64,000 nt of DNA, taken from assembly GCA_003260075.1 (NCBI GenBank), contig QLIY01000617.1, positions 1-64,000 on the forward strand. The letters are read 5' to 3'. Below are positions 26,160-39,091 of this stretch, piece after piece. The first letter of the stretch is position 1. Every line of letters begins with the position of its first letter. This stretch comes from Phallusia mammillata (lineage: Eukaryota; Chordata; Ascidiacea; Phlebobranchia; Ascidiidae). Below the pieces are notes generated by a model. It did no database searches, was not told the DNA's origin, and saw only the letters and a program-made list of their open reading frames with translations. The position numbers and the translations under genes are program-made.

Positions 26160-29100
26160 ATGGAGACCCTATCTGTTGCTGATTACGTTGTCTTTGGTCT
26201 GACCCTTGGAATTTCAGCAGTCATTGGAATATTTTACGCCATTAAGGATAGAAATGCAACAAGCGGCGATGAATACATGATGGGGGGAAGGTAACATGTA
26301 ATGTTTGACAAGTCACTCACATGTAGCATGAGTTAGATGAAGATTTCAAATACAATAAAAAAATTTGCAATAAGGATCACATCATTCGAGTATAAATTGC
26401 TAGTGTAAACTTATTTACTATTTGACTGCCAAAATATCAAGTTAATTTGGTTTCCCACCCTCAAAAATAATGCTATTTTGTCCATCTTTATTCTTTCATG
26501 CAAAAGATTGTCATTTAAAACCCTTTGTAGGCAGATGAGCATGGTGCCCGTTTCGCTGTCCCTTTCGGTAAGCTTTATGTCGGCGGTCACTGTGCTTGGA
26601 ACACCCGCAGAGGTTTACCGCTTCGGAACAATGTACTGGTGGTAAGTGGCTCTTGTCGGGAAGTATTTCGAATATTTTCTAGTTGCCAATTTACTACTAG
26701 GGTGCAACAGTTTTCGTGGCAGAAGAATTTTCAGAGAAACAAATTTTTCGAGTGCCCAAATACTAACAGCAGTTTTTAAGTGACAATACCTACAAACTTT
26801 CAGAACAAAATTAGTGAAAGTTGATGTTGATTTTCCATTGCAGTATTTGATATTTCAACCCATCGTTGAAAACCGTTGTATCGAACTCGTTGTTTCGTGC
26901 ATACTTAGGCTAAGGTAGCGTTACAGTTACCATGTGGAACGTTAAAGTAGTTAAGTTTAGGAGTCGTTAATGGCTTTTCGAAACCGGCTGTCAATGACCC
27001 CATTAAAACGCAATGTTTGGCGAAATTGTTTAAAGAAGTTTCAATAATGCCTACTGCGCAAGGACAACATAAATACAAACTGCCATCAATATGACATGTT
27101 TAGTCAATCATTTTTTTAATGAATTTGCCAACTTTTGTTGTTTTTGTATTTGCTGAAATAACTGACCGTATTTATTTGAGTTTAACAGTCAAAAATTTAA
27201 CTCATTTTTGTCAAAAATTAAGGTTGATTAATTACCTTTCAAGAAACTAGGTAATTCCGTTTTACAACCATTACTTGACAGCTCATGTTAGGTGGGTGTT
27301 GTGTAAAACGTTACTGCAACATATAAATAAGTAAATAAACTGCGTTGCCTAAGGTCAGAAAACTCCGCGAAACCATGCACCCAAATCTTTTGCAAACAAG
27401 TAAATAAAAAAACGCCGACTAAGCAGAAGCTCAGATGACAGAAAAACAGCATAGTTGTATTTGTGCGGAAAAGGTAGTAAAAATTTACGACTTTTACAAA
27501 TATTATTTTAGGTCATTAAACGTGTTGAGGCGTTTCATGTTTGAGGTATTATAGTCATGCTAAAGTCGTTGTAAAATGAAGACTCAATATACGAATGTTC
27601 ATTTCGTCCTAACGTGTCAGTCGGTTGCTTTAATTTTTCAATATACCCCCATTTTGATAATGCATGACTTTGTTGTGTTCTTAGTCTTTTTTTATGAGTC
27701 ACGGGTTCTTCGAATCGCATTTGACGTCATTGCAATATTTAATAGCGTCAGAAACCAATATTTGCTTCACAGGTTTCTCCTCGCGATGTTGTTGGTCGCC
27801 ATTATAACAGCGGAAATATTTATTCCTGTGTTTTACCGTCTGGGAATCTCGAGCACTTATGAGGTAATTATCATATATATGTTACTCTCTGCACCTCCTT
27901 GTGCCTGAAACTATCTAAGTGAAAAATTTCATCAGTGTTTTTTTCACATGTGGAATTCAGCTAGTAATTACATACCTGTTGAGGGGTCTTCCCAGTAGTA
28001 AGCCACCAGCAAAAACGTTACGTAGCATAATATATCTTGTGTATACATCCATAATAATAATTTGTGTGCATCTCAGTGTTAAAGTTTTCTAAAATACTAA
28101 TCTTATTCCTTTCATATCCATTTTATTTTTACGAAATAGCGCTAAACCACACATCGTCACAAAGTTTACCAAAAGTAACCTATATTCCATATATTTGTTA
28201 CAGTATCTTGAGAGGAGGTTTAATCGAGTGGTACGGGCGTTAGGAACAATTACTTTTGTGTTGGAAAACGTCTTGTACGGTGGAATAGTTATGTATGCTC
28301 CAGCGCTTGCTCTAAATCAAGGTGCGATCCCAAATTTCGTAGATTTAACTTTTTTTAATCTAGCAAACTTTGTATTTAACCCACAACGTCTTTACAGTGA
28401 CCGGATTGGATCTGTGGACAGCTGTTATCACAACGGGAGTAGTATGCACGTTCTACACCACTTTGGTAATTACCGGCAACTTTGTAAACTTAAAATTTGC
28501 TTCTAGATATTTTCGGTCATTTTCAAGTGCACTGTTAGTTTGTAAACGTCCCTATGCAAAACTATTGGGAAACACCAAATTTCGAATTAGTTTGCCAGGT
28601 GATGTCAAAAAGACACTTTAATGACTAAACACAACTACGTTTTTATAATGTCTCCACCTTAGCCGAAACCAGTCGTTCTACATAATGTGACTTACCCAAA
28701 TCGGTACTACTCTAGGAAAAGCAAAAGCAGTTATGCTAAATCGCAACTGAAACCAAACAAGATAAAGCTAAATTTTATGTAACGTGGTATTGAAATTTTT
28801 TATAGGGACCATGAGTGGTTGTAGTCTAAGCCGAAAACATGTTTTGATCGTATAACACGATGTTTTGCAGGGAGGCCTAAAGGCGGTTATATGGACAGAT
28901 GTGTTCCAGGCTGTAATTATGCTCGCTGGATTTCTGGCAGTAACCATAAAGGGTTCAATTGAAGTTGGAGGCCTGGACAAAGCCTGGCAGATTTGTGAAG
29001 AAAACGGAAGGATTGATTTCATCCAGTAAGTGTGATAACTCACTTGCTTTGGCGCGATTGATGATCAACAGTCAACACCAGTTTTTGACTGTATTTTGGA

Positions 29101-32100
29101 ACATTGGTGTTGATTTTGTTTCAGTTGAGGCATTTCAAGGCAACTTCTTTGTACGTATGCCAGGCAAACCAACATACTGAAATATTTTCCAAAAACATGT
29201 CAAAAAGATTTATTATGTCCAACGTACTGGAGTGCCGAAAGGTGCCATGAGCTTATCCAGCAGATCTGTTGTCACCAGCTGCACTAATGGGACCTCGTAG
29301 GACAGTGGTTATCAACTGGTTGTTCATGGACCAGTTGTCCATGATGACTTTTTGGGTGGTCCACAGGACCTCCACTAGATATGTTGATAAACTAGAGATG
29401 ATTGCATATAATGCATTGAAAGAGCTTTAAAATGTTGGCTGTTAATAATTGTATCTCACTCCTTGAAAATCGATTTTAAAGAATTATGTTTCAAGCCCAA
29501 ATGGTTGTTTCGTTCGCGTACTTTTATCGTGCTCCAAAAAGAAATGGTCCACGGTATTATTTTTCTGGGCCAGTGGTCCATGGCCCGAAACAAGTTGAGA
29601 ACCTTTGTCGTCGGACGAAACAATATGCCTTGTTTTTAGCTTATGTGGGAAATAATTTTATCAAGCAAAAACAAAAAATAACAGCATCTACCAAACGTAA
29701 AGAAGCAGTGGAAAAATTGAATGACGGTGATTCAAACTATCAAAAAGTTTCATTTTCACGCAGGCAGCTTTACAAGTGCAAATTCTCCGTAAAATGGAAT
29801 ATTGCGTAAAGACTATATGCCCGGCACTCGAAATTTATTGATAAAGTGTGCTCTGTATGTTTGCAGGCAAACGCTAAAACAAAGACAGACCTGCGAAATC
29901 CCCATTACAAAGCTAACATGTTACTTTTACTGATTGTTTGCTTTTGTTCACGCAGCTTTGAACCAGATCCGAGAATTCGACACACATTTTGGACGATTGT
30001 TGTCGGTGGTACGTTTCTGTGGTTGGGAGTTTACGGTGTCAGTCAGTCCATGGTCCAACGGTACCTTGCCTGCAAATCTGAACGACAAGCCAAAGGGTAT
30101 AAAACTAAATAATAAATCCAAACATTTAAACATAGGTGTGGTGCGTTTACGTTTAATTTCTTTGTGAAGCACTTTTTATTGCGTTATGTCTCATCCATGT
30201 TATAACTTGATTCGTCTTCCTAGAAACCGATTTTTATAGCGCACACATATTTGTGGATATCAAAAACATCATTTCAAGCTTGTTTGACAAGATTGGAACG
30301 TACAGATATGTACATTATCCATACCATTGCCTCATACTGTATATTGCTTGAATAGGACAAATCCAGATTATACATGCTTTGTCAACAAAAATCACTCATA
30401 CCGTCCCAGCATATACAACATATGCAAAGGTTGTTTGGAAATTAGTTTAAATTTAACGCTTTTTTATCGCGATACGACACAATCAAAAGAAATCAGGCGA
30501 AAACTAAATGTGTGGCAAAACAAAAAGATAAAACTGTTCCATCTCCAGTAAAAAATGACTAATGATCACAAAGTATGTTGATTAATTATTTGTATACTTT
30601 CAGAGCACTGTTTCTAAACTGGCTTGGATTGGTGATCATCATCAGCTTGTGTTGTCTCAATGGTGCAATTATGTACGCTTACTACCACGGATGCGATCCC
30701 CTAGATGCGGGAGCTGTGATGGCACCTGATCAGGTAAAAACAAGTTTCGGTTGACCGGAACATTTCAACCGGAAATGTCGCTTTTGGTGGTTAAAGCCGT
30801 TGTGGCAGGTTTAAACTATACATAGTTTGTAAGGCCGAGCCAAGCTGTCAAAACAAAGTCAAAAATGTTACAACCAAACCAACTAAAACGTAATTTGGGT
30901 ATATAGGTCTAAACACGCTGGTTTTACCAGTGCACTATTCCACTGTTGCTGACAATTGTTTTTCGTGAACCGTTGAGTATGAAATATAAAAGCGTCCCAC
31001 GCTTCATAAATATTCATCTTATTCTAAGTTTGGTTTTGTACAGTTTTGTACATTTATAAAAGGTGTTTACGGTACCTTAACTGTTTTACTTGCATTTTCG
31101 ATATAGGTTACACTCCAATTCAAAAAATTTTTTACAATAGAATTTGTATGGTTGACGTTTTGGTGGGGTATTCCAATTAGGCCAGAATCCTTTGGGTAAC
31201 GTATGTAACTGTGTAAAAACAGGGACAATTAACTTCCTCACGTTTAGTTTGTGAAGATTTTTAGCTATGTGGGTTACCAAAAATGTTTCTTTTGTCTTAG
31301 TTGTTGCCGTATTTTTCTCTTGCAATATTTAAAGACAACCCAGGAACAACAGGATTAGTTGTTTCTTGTGTCTTCTCGGGAAGTCTCAGGTATTTTGCCT
31401 TTCGGTTGCTAAACATTTCAAACAATTTATTGAAACCGGGTACAAATGTTTTGAGCCTAACCCCCCCCCCAGTCTCAGGTATTTTGCTTGTAATTTTTTT
31501 TTTCGGTTGTTAAACATTTTTAAAAAAATATTCAAACCAGGTAGAAATGTATTGAGCCTAAAAACGCTTTAAAGCTTCTTCTTCAGCAAAAATAAAAAAT
31601 CTTGAACATAAATTTATTCACATCTTTCCAAAAACGAAGGTATGGCAAAAGTTGAAAGATGTGTTGCGTAGCTTAGGGACACTTAAAAAAACAGTTGTGG
31701 CATATCCAGTGGTGGGATTCAGCAGGTTTGCACCGGTTCTATAGAACCGTCTGTGATAATAATTACTAAATACAAACACTGTTGGGATTCAGCCGGTTCG
31801 TACCGGTTCTATAGAACCGTCCACTCGAAATTTTATGAGATCAGCGAACCAGTTAGCATTACTGGTTACTGTCAATTGACTTTATATGAGATCAGCGAAC
31901 CGGTTAGCATTACTGGTTACTGTCAATGGATTTTTGTAACAGAGCCGGCTAAAAAAATAACTTTTGTGATAGAACCGACTGACAAAAATTTTAAATCCCA
32001 CCACCGGGCATATATGTAAAAAAGTTATTACGGTCACACAAAAAGTGCGGTTTGATGTTTTTTTTATCTGTACTAACATAAATCATGTGTGTTTTGTATT

Positions 32101-35100
32101 GCAGCACCGTATCTTCGGGAATCAACGCAATGTCGTGTGTAACCGTGGAGGACTTTATTAAACCTGTGACAAGCTGGAAGGAGAGACATTACACTTGGGC
32201 GTCAAAGAGTAAGTTGGTATTTAAGTATAATACCTCAGTTACATCTAATCATCAGTCGGTTACAATTTGAACAAAGGACAATCATCTACAAAATTCACGT
32301 GTTGCTCGGTTTCAAATATATCATCAAAAACAAATGATCGTAGGCTACAGTTTGTAAAATATTGGAGTTCTGCAAAGATACGCAGCAGCAGTAAACAATT
32401 TATGTCCAAAATTTAACAATACAATGTCATGCTAAAATTCCGTTGACTAAATACTATTATCGGAAACGACTTAAACCCCGCTTGGGGGTTGAACTATATT
32501 TAAAACTTCACTTGATCTTTGGGTTACGTTGACTTTATGTACTCTTTGAAACTTTTAAGGCGTGTTTTTTTACTGGTCGTTAAACTTGTGACTTTTGCCC
32601 CCCCCCCGTCGTGTGTAACCGTGGAGGACTTTATTAAACCTGTGACAAGCTGGAAAGAGAGACATTACACTTGGGCGTCAAAGAGTAAGTTGGTACTGAA
32701 ATTCTGTTCACTAAGTACTATTAACGCACACTGCTTGGATGTTGAACCGTATTTGAAACTTCACTTGATCTTTGGGTCATGTTGACTTTATGTACTCTTT
32801 AAAACTTTTAAGGCGTGTTTTTTACTGGTCGTTAAACTTGTCACTTTTATGACTGTCACGCCTTGACTATAAAATTCACAAATTAAAAGCCTTCAATCGC
32901 TTCAAGAATGAATATTGAAAAGAGTATTTAACAAACTTCGTATAAACAGCAAGGTAACTACTGTGCCCATTTTGAACAATATGTTTTCAAAAACTGTAAT
33001 TTAAGTACTTTGCTACTTCGTTTTGTTCAACTTTTTCTATTTTATACTGACTCAATTTGATTTAAGTTGCTGTGATCGTCTACGGTGGATTGTGCCTGGC
33101 AATGGCCTATCTCGCGTCACAGCTAGGTGGCGTCCTTGAGGCTGCTCTTAGTATTCTCGGATTGGTCGGTGGCCCGCTCATTGGATTATTCACACTTGGC
33201 ATGTTCTTCAACTTTGCAAACTCGCTGGTAAGATATGAAATCACATAAACATCACAATCAGTTAAGACATAGATGAATAGCTGACATCGACCCTGAAGTT
33301 TCGATTTTTTTCTAGCCTACGGCTTGTCATATGGTGGTGAATGCTTGGTGACCGGCTGATTTGGTATCACGCCTTTAATGGGTCTGGCGTACCACAATTT
33401 CATAAACATCATATTTACGATTTCGTATCTGCAGATTAGTTATTATGATTTCTATGTAAGAAATAACTAAAATCGACTATTTATTGTTTACTTTCTTGTC
33501 AGGGAGCGGGAGTGGGACTGGTACTTGGTTTGACAATGTCATGTTGGGTTTACATCGGCAGCGAATTACTTTCCGATGAGATTGCAGCAGCTGGAAACAG
33601 CTTTTCTCGCATTCTTCCTCGCTATTACAACGAAACATTTTGTGTAAGCACATAGCTTGAGTTATTTTTAAACACAAAAGTTGGATGCCCTGTTCCTGAA
33701 ACACTGATGCACAAATCACATAAGTGTTATTCTGATGAAAGTTAACTGTTTATTTAAATTAAACTAACCAAACATTCCAATATTTGATATAAGTTTTAAC
33801 ACTTGAAAAAACTGCTTTTTTAAAAAAACTGTCCAACAAACAACAGTTTACCCAGTATCTGCTTTGTAGGCCTAAAACCATAACACACTTTGATTAGTAT
33901 ATACCTTGTAACCTGAGACTTGTCGTTTTTCTGTTGTAGAAATAGTTTGTTTTTCTAGTTTTTATCCGGCAAAAACTTGATATTGGCCGTTTTCAGAATC
34001 TCACGGCTCCGACCACATTGCCAATGACTACAACACCTATGACCACAACGCCGATAGCAACCACTGCTGAGCCAATGACAGGGGGAGTATTGGATTTGTA
34101 TTCAATCTCGTATGTATACTACAGCTGTATTGGTTTTGCTGCCACCCTATTCACAGGCCTCATTATCAGTCTTCTGACATGTAAGTAAATTGAAACACAA
34201 ACTCTTACTGTAGAGTTCTTTATCAACAGATGAGCAGAATAATTCTGATACAGTTTGATGTGTGTAAAGTAGAATTCGCAGCTGTTTATTTGGTAAAGCG
34301 GTACATGCAGAGGCTAGTAAAGGTAGCAAGTAATAAAAACTAAAAGTTATCAAAAATGAGACATTTTGGTCAATTATAGAAACGCTTTGAACACGTTGTT
34401 GTGTGACTTTCGGCTTAACCTGTATAAGTTTAGCTACACTTTCTACTTTTAACTTTTAAAATGACCAAAATATTATCCATGTCCCTGATTGCCCTAATGG
34501 AATCAGACATAATCGTTCGTTTACACGGGAATGATTTGGTTTAGACCCCCCCCCCAAAAAATGTTTTTATGGAACAAATAAGTTTAAAGCCTGACTTAAC
34601 GAAACAAACGATGTCTTTGTCCCTACGCGGTCCAACAAAGAACAGTTTACCCAGTATCTGCTTTGTGGGCCTAAAACTATAATAACTCTTTATTGAAACA
34701 TATCTTGTACCCTGAGACTTGTTACTTTTCTTCTGGTAAAAACCATTGGTCGTTTTCAGAATCTCACGGCTCCGACCACATTACCAATGACTACAACACC
34801 TATGACCACAACGCCGATAGCAACCACTGCTGAGCCAATGACAGGGGGAGTATTGGATTTGTATTCAATCTCTTATGTATACTACAGCTGTATTGGTTTC
34901 GCTGCCACCCTATTCACAGGCCTCATTATCAGTCTTCTGACATGTAAGTAAATTGAAACACAAACTCTTACTGTAGAGTTCTTTATTAACAGGTGAGCAG
35001 AATAATTCTGATACAGTTTGATGTGTGTAAAATAGAATTCACAGCTGTTTTGTCTGGTAAAGTGGTACATGTAGAGGCTAGTAAAGGTAGCAAGTAATAA

Positions 35101-36527
35101 AAACTAAAAGTTATCAAAAATGAGGCATTTTGGTCAATTATAGAAACGCTTTGAACACGTTGTTGTATGACGTTTGGCTTAACCTGTATAAGTTTACACT
35201 TTCTACTTTTAACTTATAAAATGACCAAAATATTATCCATGTCCGTGATTGCCCTAATGGAATCAGACATAATCGTTCGTTTACACGGGAATGATTTGGT
35301 ATAGAGTTTATAGACAGTACACACGGCATGTTTCGACCCATAAGGTCTCAGTGCGGTTGGTGACGAGAGATCGGGCATCGAACGGCACTCCAGTTTAAAG
35401 GCTGCACTAGCCAATACGGCCGATCTCTCGTCACTAGCTGCACTGATGAGACCTTATAGGTCGAAACAGTGTGCAATGTCTGCAGCTTATTATTTATTGG
35501 CTCGATGGTTTTTAATGAAAATGAATTGCTTCTTTTAAAAAACTTGAATACAAATAATGCTATTTTCAGAAAAAGTATTGTGATGTAATTGTGTTCCACC
35601 CCCCCCCCAGCTTATTATTTATTGGCTCGATGGTTTTTAATGAAAATGAATTGCTTTAAAAACTTGATGCAAATAATGCTATTTTCAGAAAAAGTATTGT
35701 GATGTAATTGTGTTCCTATGATCTTATACCAACCAAAACAAACGCAAGTCAACTCAATGGTCCAAATTTTAAATTCATTAGGTGGATGGAGGAATCGTCG
35801 CGAAGTTGACTCCAGGCTTTTATATTTCTTTTTTGACCACTGGATTTTCTGTTGGATTCCTGAGCGTTACAAGGCATGGACTAGACTGGGTTCGGACCCG
35901 GTTGACCCGCAGATGTACAAAGAAAACAAAGAAGGCGGTGATTTGGAAACATCCACGTCAACGACTTCTGTATTTAAAGATAAACTAAAGGAAAGCGAAA
36001 TGATGGACAACGGAGTAAGTATGCGTATGGTGAGATTTTCAAATATTGCATTTGTGACAAAACTTACATTCTGATATGATTAGGTTTTCTCAAAACTAAT
36101 GGAAATGGACAAATAAGCTAAGAATAGACACACACATCAAAATATGTTGTCTAATATACGATCGCAGCGAGCAAATGCATTAAAAAACCGTATAGAAATA
36201 CACCAACAGCTATGAACTAAAATGCGCCTGAGAATGCTAAATTCCATTAACTTTCTAAAAAAACAATTCATAATTTTACGTGTGTTGTATCAGTGTATTA
36301 AAATGTTTAAAAGCTGTCCTTTTGTTGAAAACTGCAAAACAAAACCTTAGTTTAAAACGATCTTGATATTTCAGATCACTAACATCAGTTTCATTCCGAT
36401 TGATTCCACATTTTCCGAACCTGCTCCAAAGTATCCTTCCACCAGCGGCAGCGAATCCAGTTCGTCTACTCCTTCTCCGCCATATATTGAGGACGACGGC
36501 CTAGAAATGCAAGCTACTGTCATGTGA
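26160..36527 (+). CDS. Sodium-coupled monocarboxylate transporter-like protein (SLC5A8/SLC5A12 family)
   Basis: Fifteen coding exons (26160-26290, 26531-26641, 27773-27863, 28204-28321, 28398-28465, 28871-29025, 29956-30096, 30604-30733, 31301-31389, 32105-32208, 33067-33227, 33503-33643, 33997-34180, 35782-36014, 36375-36527) keep one frame and give 669 aa. The family couples Na+ entry to uptake of lactate, pyruvate or short-chain fatty acids at the plasma membrane. Family blocks run in order: [20 protein letters not shown] and [20 protein letters not shown] (TM1-2), [54 protein letters not shown], and [19 protein letters not shown]. Exon 13 encodes a Thr/Pro-rich extracellular loop with possible N- and O-glycosylation. 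The C-tail is Ser-rich and lacks a clear PDZ motif (ends QATVM). SLC5A6-like multivitamin transport is possible. AATAAA signals lie at 36832 and 36852. Confidence 0.9.
29303..29607. mobile_element. hAT-like MITE in an SLC5A intron
   Basis: The ends CAGTGGTTATCAACT and AGTTGAGAACCTTTG are imperfect inverted repeats. The flanking octamers TCGTAGGA and TCGTCGGA match at 7 of 8. The interior repeats GGTCCATGG-type words. An ORF overlapping its right end has no homology. Confidence 0.75.
31380..31500. repeat. Short duplication with poly-C after SLC5A exon 9
   Basis: The end of exon 9 and its donor (AGTCTCAGGTATTTTGC) reappear directly after a C-tract near 31461-31470. The repeated piece contains only the last bases of the exon and following intron, so it should not affect the transcript if the exon at 31301-31389 is used. 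Confidence 0.65.
31707..32006. mobile_element. hAT-like MITE (CAGTGGTGGGATT family)
   Basis: It starts CAGTGGTGGGATTCAG and ends AAATCCCACCACCG. The flanking octamers GGCATATC and GGCATATA match at 7 of 8. The interior holds internal duplications of GGTTCTATAGAACCGTC and of GAACC.GTTAGCATTACTGG. It is the longer relative of the element at 531-708. Confidence 0.8.
32598..32810. repeat. Partial second copy of SLC5A exon 10 after poly-C
   Basis: A 10-C run at 32598-32607 is followed by the last 77 bases of exon 10 with its donor (32608-32684) and downstream intron. There is no acceptor before the copy, so it cannot be a complete alternative exon as it stands. The joint type matches the other poly-C duplications. 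Confidence 0.75.
33820..35330. repeat. ~780-bp duplication containing SLC5A exon 13
   Basis: The segment around 33830-34540 recurs from about 34620 to 35300, after a C-tract near 34546-34554. Both copies of exon 13 (33997-34180 and 34760-34943) are full length, open and have good splice sites; they differ by silent changes such as CCACATTG/CCACATTA. Including both would keep no sensible frame, since the exon is 184 nt. They are most likely two alleles, less likely mutually exclusive exons. Confidence 0.75.
35331..35466. repeat. Foldback repeat in an SLC5A intron
   Basis: The left arm (TTTCGACCCATAAGGTCTCA...GACGAGAGATCGG) is mirrored by the right arm (CCGATCTCTCGTC...GAGACCTTATAGGTCGAAA), about 45 bp each with a ~45-bp loop. 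A partial relative of the right arm lies near 29262-29300. It is probably a foldback transposon or MITE. Confidence 0.7.
35460..35715. repeat. ~110-bp duplication around poly-C before SLC5A exon 14
   Basis: AGCTTATTATTTATTGGCTC and the following ~110 bases occur on both sides of a C-tract near 35599-35609. The copies differ by small gaps, as alleles would. Confidence 0.7.
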
Positions 36528-37532
36528 CCCAAAACAAGCACTCAATTTGAGTTCGCTTTTTTATCGAAAAGATCCTGAGACGCTTTCTTTCACAACTGCT
36601 TCTTGTTTATACATTCCTGTACAGTCTATGCACCCTTCTAAGCCGTTTCTATATTGCAACACACACTGTACAGTTGCCTTCTCTGCGAAAAAAACAACAA
36701 ATAGCTTAGAGAATACTCAGATGGTCTTCTCGCAAATGTTCCGCTAGTGACGATTTGAATTTGCTTTTTCTTTTAAATAAGTCTGCCGACGACCGCTTTT
36801 TGACCCGCTTTTAGCAAAGAAACCACTTTGGAATAAAAATATTTGTCTTGAAATAAACTGCGCTGTAACGAATTGTAGAGAAGTTAAACTGCAAAGCACA
36901 AACAAGAGTAGTAAAAAAGCAGTAAAAACCTCTTTGATGTGAAATGTGTTTTTTGGACCCTTTTTTAAAAAAGAAAAAAGGCATTGGTGGTGGCCATCAT
37001 TTTGGCAATTTCCCAGTCAATGTTGTTAGCTTTTCTCGTTTGAAATATGGTCAAACGGCTAAATCTTTACGAGCTGCACACAAAACCATTTTTTTCGCAA
37101 TAGCAGTTTTTCATTGCTTTAGAAAAAGGCAGTGCAAGCCGTAACATCGCGTTGAGGAAATAGTCACACTCGGCTAAACAGGCAGTTATTTACTGGTTGT
37201 ATACGTGATTGCAATGTGCAAACAGTAAACAGACTTCGCCGTTGAAATTCAGCAACAGTGTTCTGTGATAAGGTTACAGACAGATATGGTCGCACAGCTT
37301 TAAGTTGGAAACAAATTTCAAATAAGTTACTGATGATTTTAGGGCTGGTGTTCAAACAGCCCCCCCCCCAGGTTACAGACAGATATGGTCGCACAGCTTT
37401 AAGTTGGAAACAAATTTAAAATAAGTTACTGATGATTTTAGGGCTGGTGTTCAAAAGACTAAGATTTTTACTTTACAACAATTCTGTTTTAGAGCCCTTT
37501 TGCCAGACAGCAAACTTCAATAGGTTAAGATC
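36528..37532. other. SLC5A 3' region and spacer before the methyltransferase array
   Basis: It contains the SLC5A 3' UTR with two AATAAA signals. A ~110-bp piece (GGTTACAGACAGATATGGTC...) is duplicated around a C-tract at 37362-37370. A TTCTGTTTTAG word at about 37480-37492 could be a 3' splice site for a 5'-UTR intron or for spliced-leader addition upstream of the first methyltransferase. Confidence 0.5.
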
Positions 37533-38479
37533 ATGGCCCAAACGTCTCTTCGGGTGTTTGAAACTGCATCTATCAGTGATCGGTATGCAAGAGGGCGACC
37601 TACTTACGATGATAAAATAGTTCAGCATATAGTTGGAAGTATCCGATCTGAGCTGAAGGGTGAAAAACACGAACTAATGGTTGAAGTTGGATGTGGTAGT
37701 GGCCAAGCTACTAATGTGCTGGCACCGCCCCCCCCCCAAAACACGAACTAATGGTTGAAGTTGGATGTGGTAGTGGCCAAGCTACCAATGTGCTGGCTCC
37801 CTATTTTCATAATGTTCATGCAACTGACATCAGTGAAAGTCAAATTGTACAGGCTAAGACACTTAGTAAAGTTGATCATGTAAACTACCAAGTCGGAAGT
37901 GCTGAAAAGATTTCTGCCAAAGATGCAAGTGCTGATTTACTGATAGCTGCAGAATCTGTTCATTTCTATGATTTGGAAAAGTTTTTTTCGGAAGTTCGTC
38001 GAGTGTTGAAACCAGGAGGGTGCTTAGTCCTAATTGGGTATGTTCATCCAAATGTAACGCCAACAACTAGCAACGGAGCTCAAAGGCAACTTACAGCAAG
38101 TTTATCTAATGCAGTCGAGAAAACGATCATTGACAATCTGGGCAGGACATTGGTTCCTCTTTACTACGAAATACAAAATGGTTATCCTAAGATTTTTGAA
38201 GCTATACCGGCCAAACAAAAGTCAAAAGAATATTTTCATCTCATATACGATACATGGAAGTTAAAGAACGTTTGGGATTTTATCGATTCAGCGATTTTGT
38301 TGAAGTGTCCAGAAGAGACGTTTCCCATTGAATCTGAACGCAAACGTACCAAGGTGCTTGATACTTTTGTACGTAATTGGAACGAGATACTTGAAAACAA
38401 CGAAATATCGCCCGAAAGTGTAACATCGTATGAAGCTGATTACAAAATGACAGTTATAACTGCCAGTAATTTTAAGTAA
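37533..38479 (+). CDS. Intronless class I SAM-dependent methyltransferase, copy 1 (split by a poly-C joint)
   Basis: The frame starts MAQTSLRVFETASISD and reads motif I (VEVGCGSGQATNVLAP), an acidic motif in ATDISES, SADLLIAAESVHFYD and RRVLKPGGCLVLIGY, the standard Rossmann methyltransferase motifs. A 10-C run at 37728-37737 is followed by a repeat of 37664-37727. Counting that 74-base unit once leaves 873 nt and 290 aa, exactly the length of copy 4, so the gene itself is probably intact. The family resembles small-molecule methyltransferases of the yeast TMT1/CRG1 type. The substrate is unknown. It is single-exon, unlike its multi-exon neighbours. Confidence 0.8.
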
Positions 38480-38729
38480 AAGGCAACTTGTCCACTATTT
38501 GCTACCGACTTTATGTCCACAACTTTCTAATCACAGCGTATGCTAACAATTAAACAAATTGTATTTTTTGCATCGATTTTTGAGGTAGTAAGTAGTAACC
38601 ATGCTAGGAAGATTTTCTGCATCAGCCGCTGAGGCAGTGCATGGGCTCAGTATAAGAAAGTTAATTTTTACTTACGAAAGCGAACAGAGTTAAAAGCAAC
38701 AATAGTTAACGGTAAACGACGGAAATATG

Positions 38730-39050
38730 CAAACGTAAACATTACTATGATGCTGCATATTTAATACACATCATCAAAATACGAACATTCATATTACCGA
38801 CCAGGCTACAAGGTTCAAAATTATGCAGTATTTTTCATGTTTTGGAATGTGATAATAAAGTTATTGTATTTCTGACGATTCAACTGCGTTTTTGTGCCCC
38901 CCCCCCCACGTAAACATTACTATGATGCTGCATATTTAATACACATCATCAAAATTCGAACATTCATATTACCGACCAGGCTACAAGGTTTAAAATTATG
39001 CAGTATTTTCCATGTTTTGGAATGTGATGGCCGTTAAGTAATAAAGTTAT
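38730..39050. repeat. ~145-bp duplication around poly-C
   Basis: The piece CGTAAACATTACTATGATGC... at about 38739 repeats at 38908 after a C-tract at 38897-38907. It is downstream flank of copy 1. The text just before it (GATTTTCTGCATCAGCCGCTG) also occurs after copy 4 near 46072, showing that flanks were duplicated along with genes. Confidence 0.65.
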
Positions 39051-39091
39051 TGTATTTTTGAGCATTTAACTGCGTTTTCTAACGTTTTCCT

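Noticed and set aside
29486-29809. 107-aa frame with a Lys-rich end
   Set aside because: Its first part lies in the right half of a MITE; no homology and no splice support.
37533-37751. Short separate methyltransferase-like protein of 72 aa
   Set aside because: It is the first part of copy 1, ended artificially by the poly-C joint.
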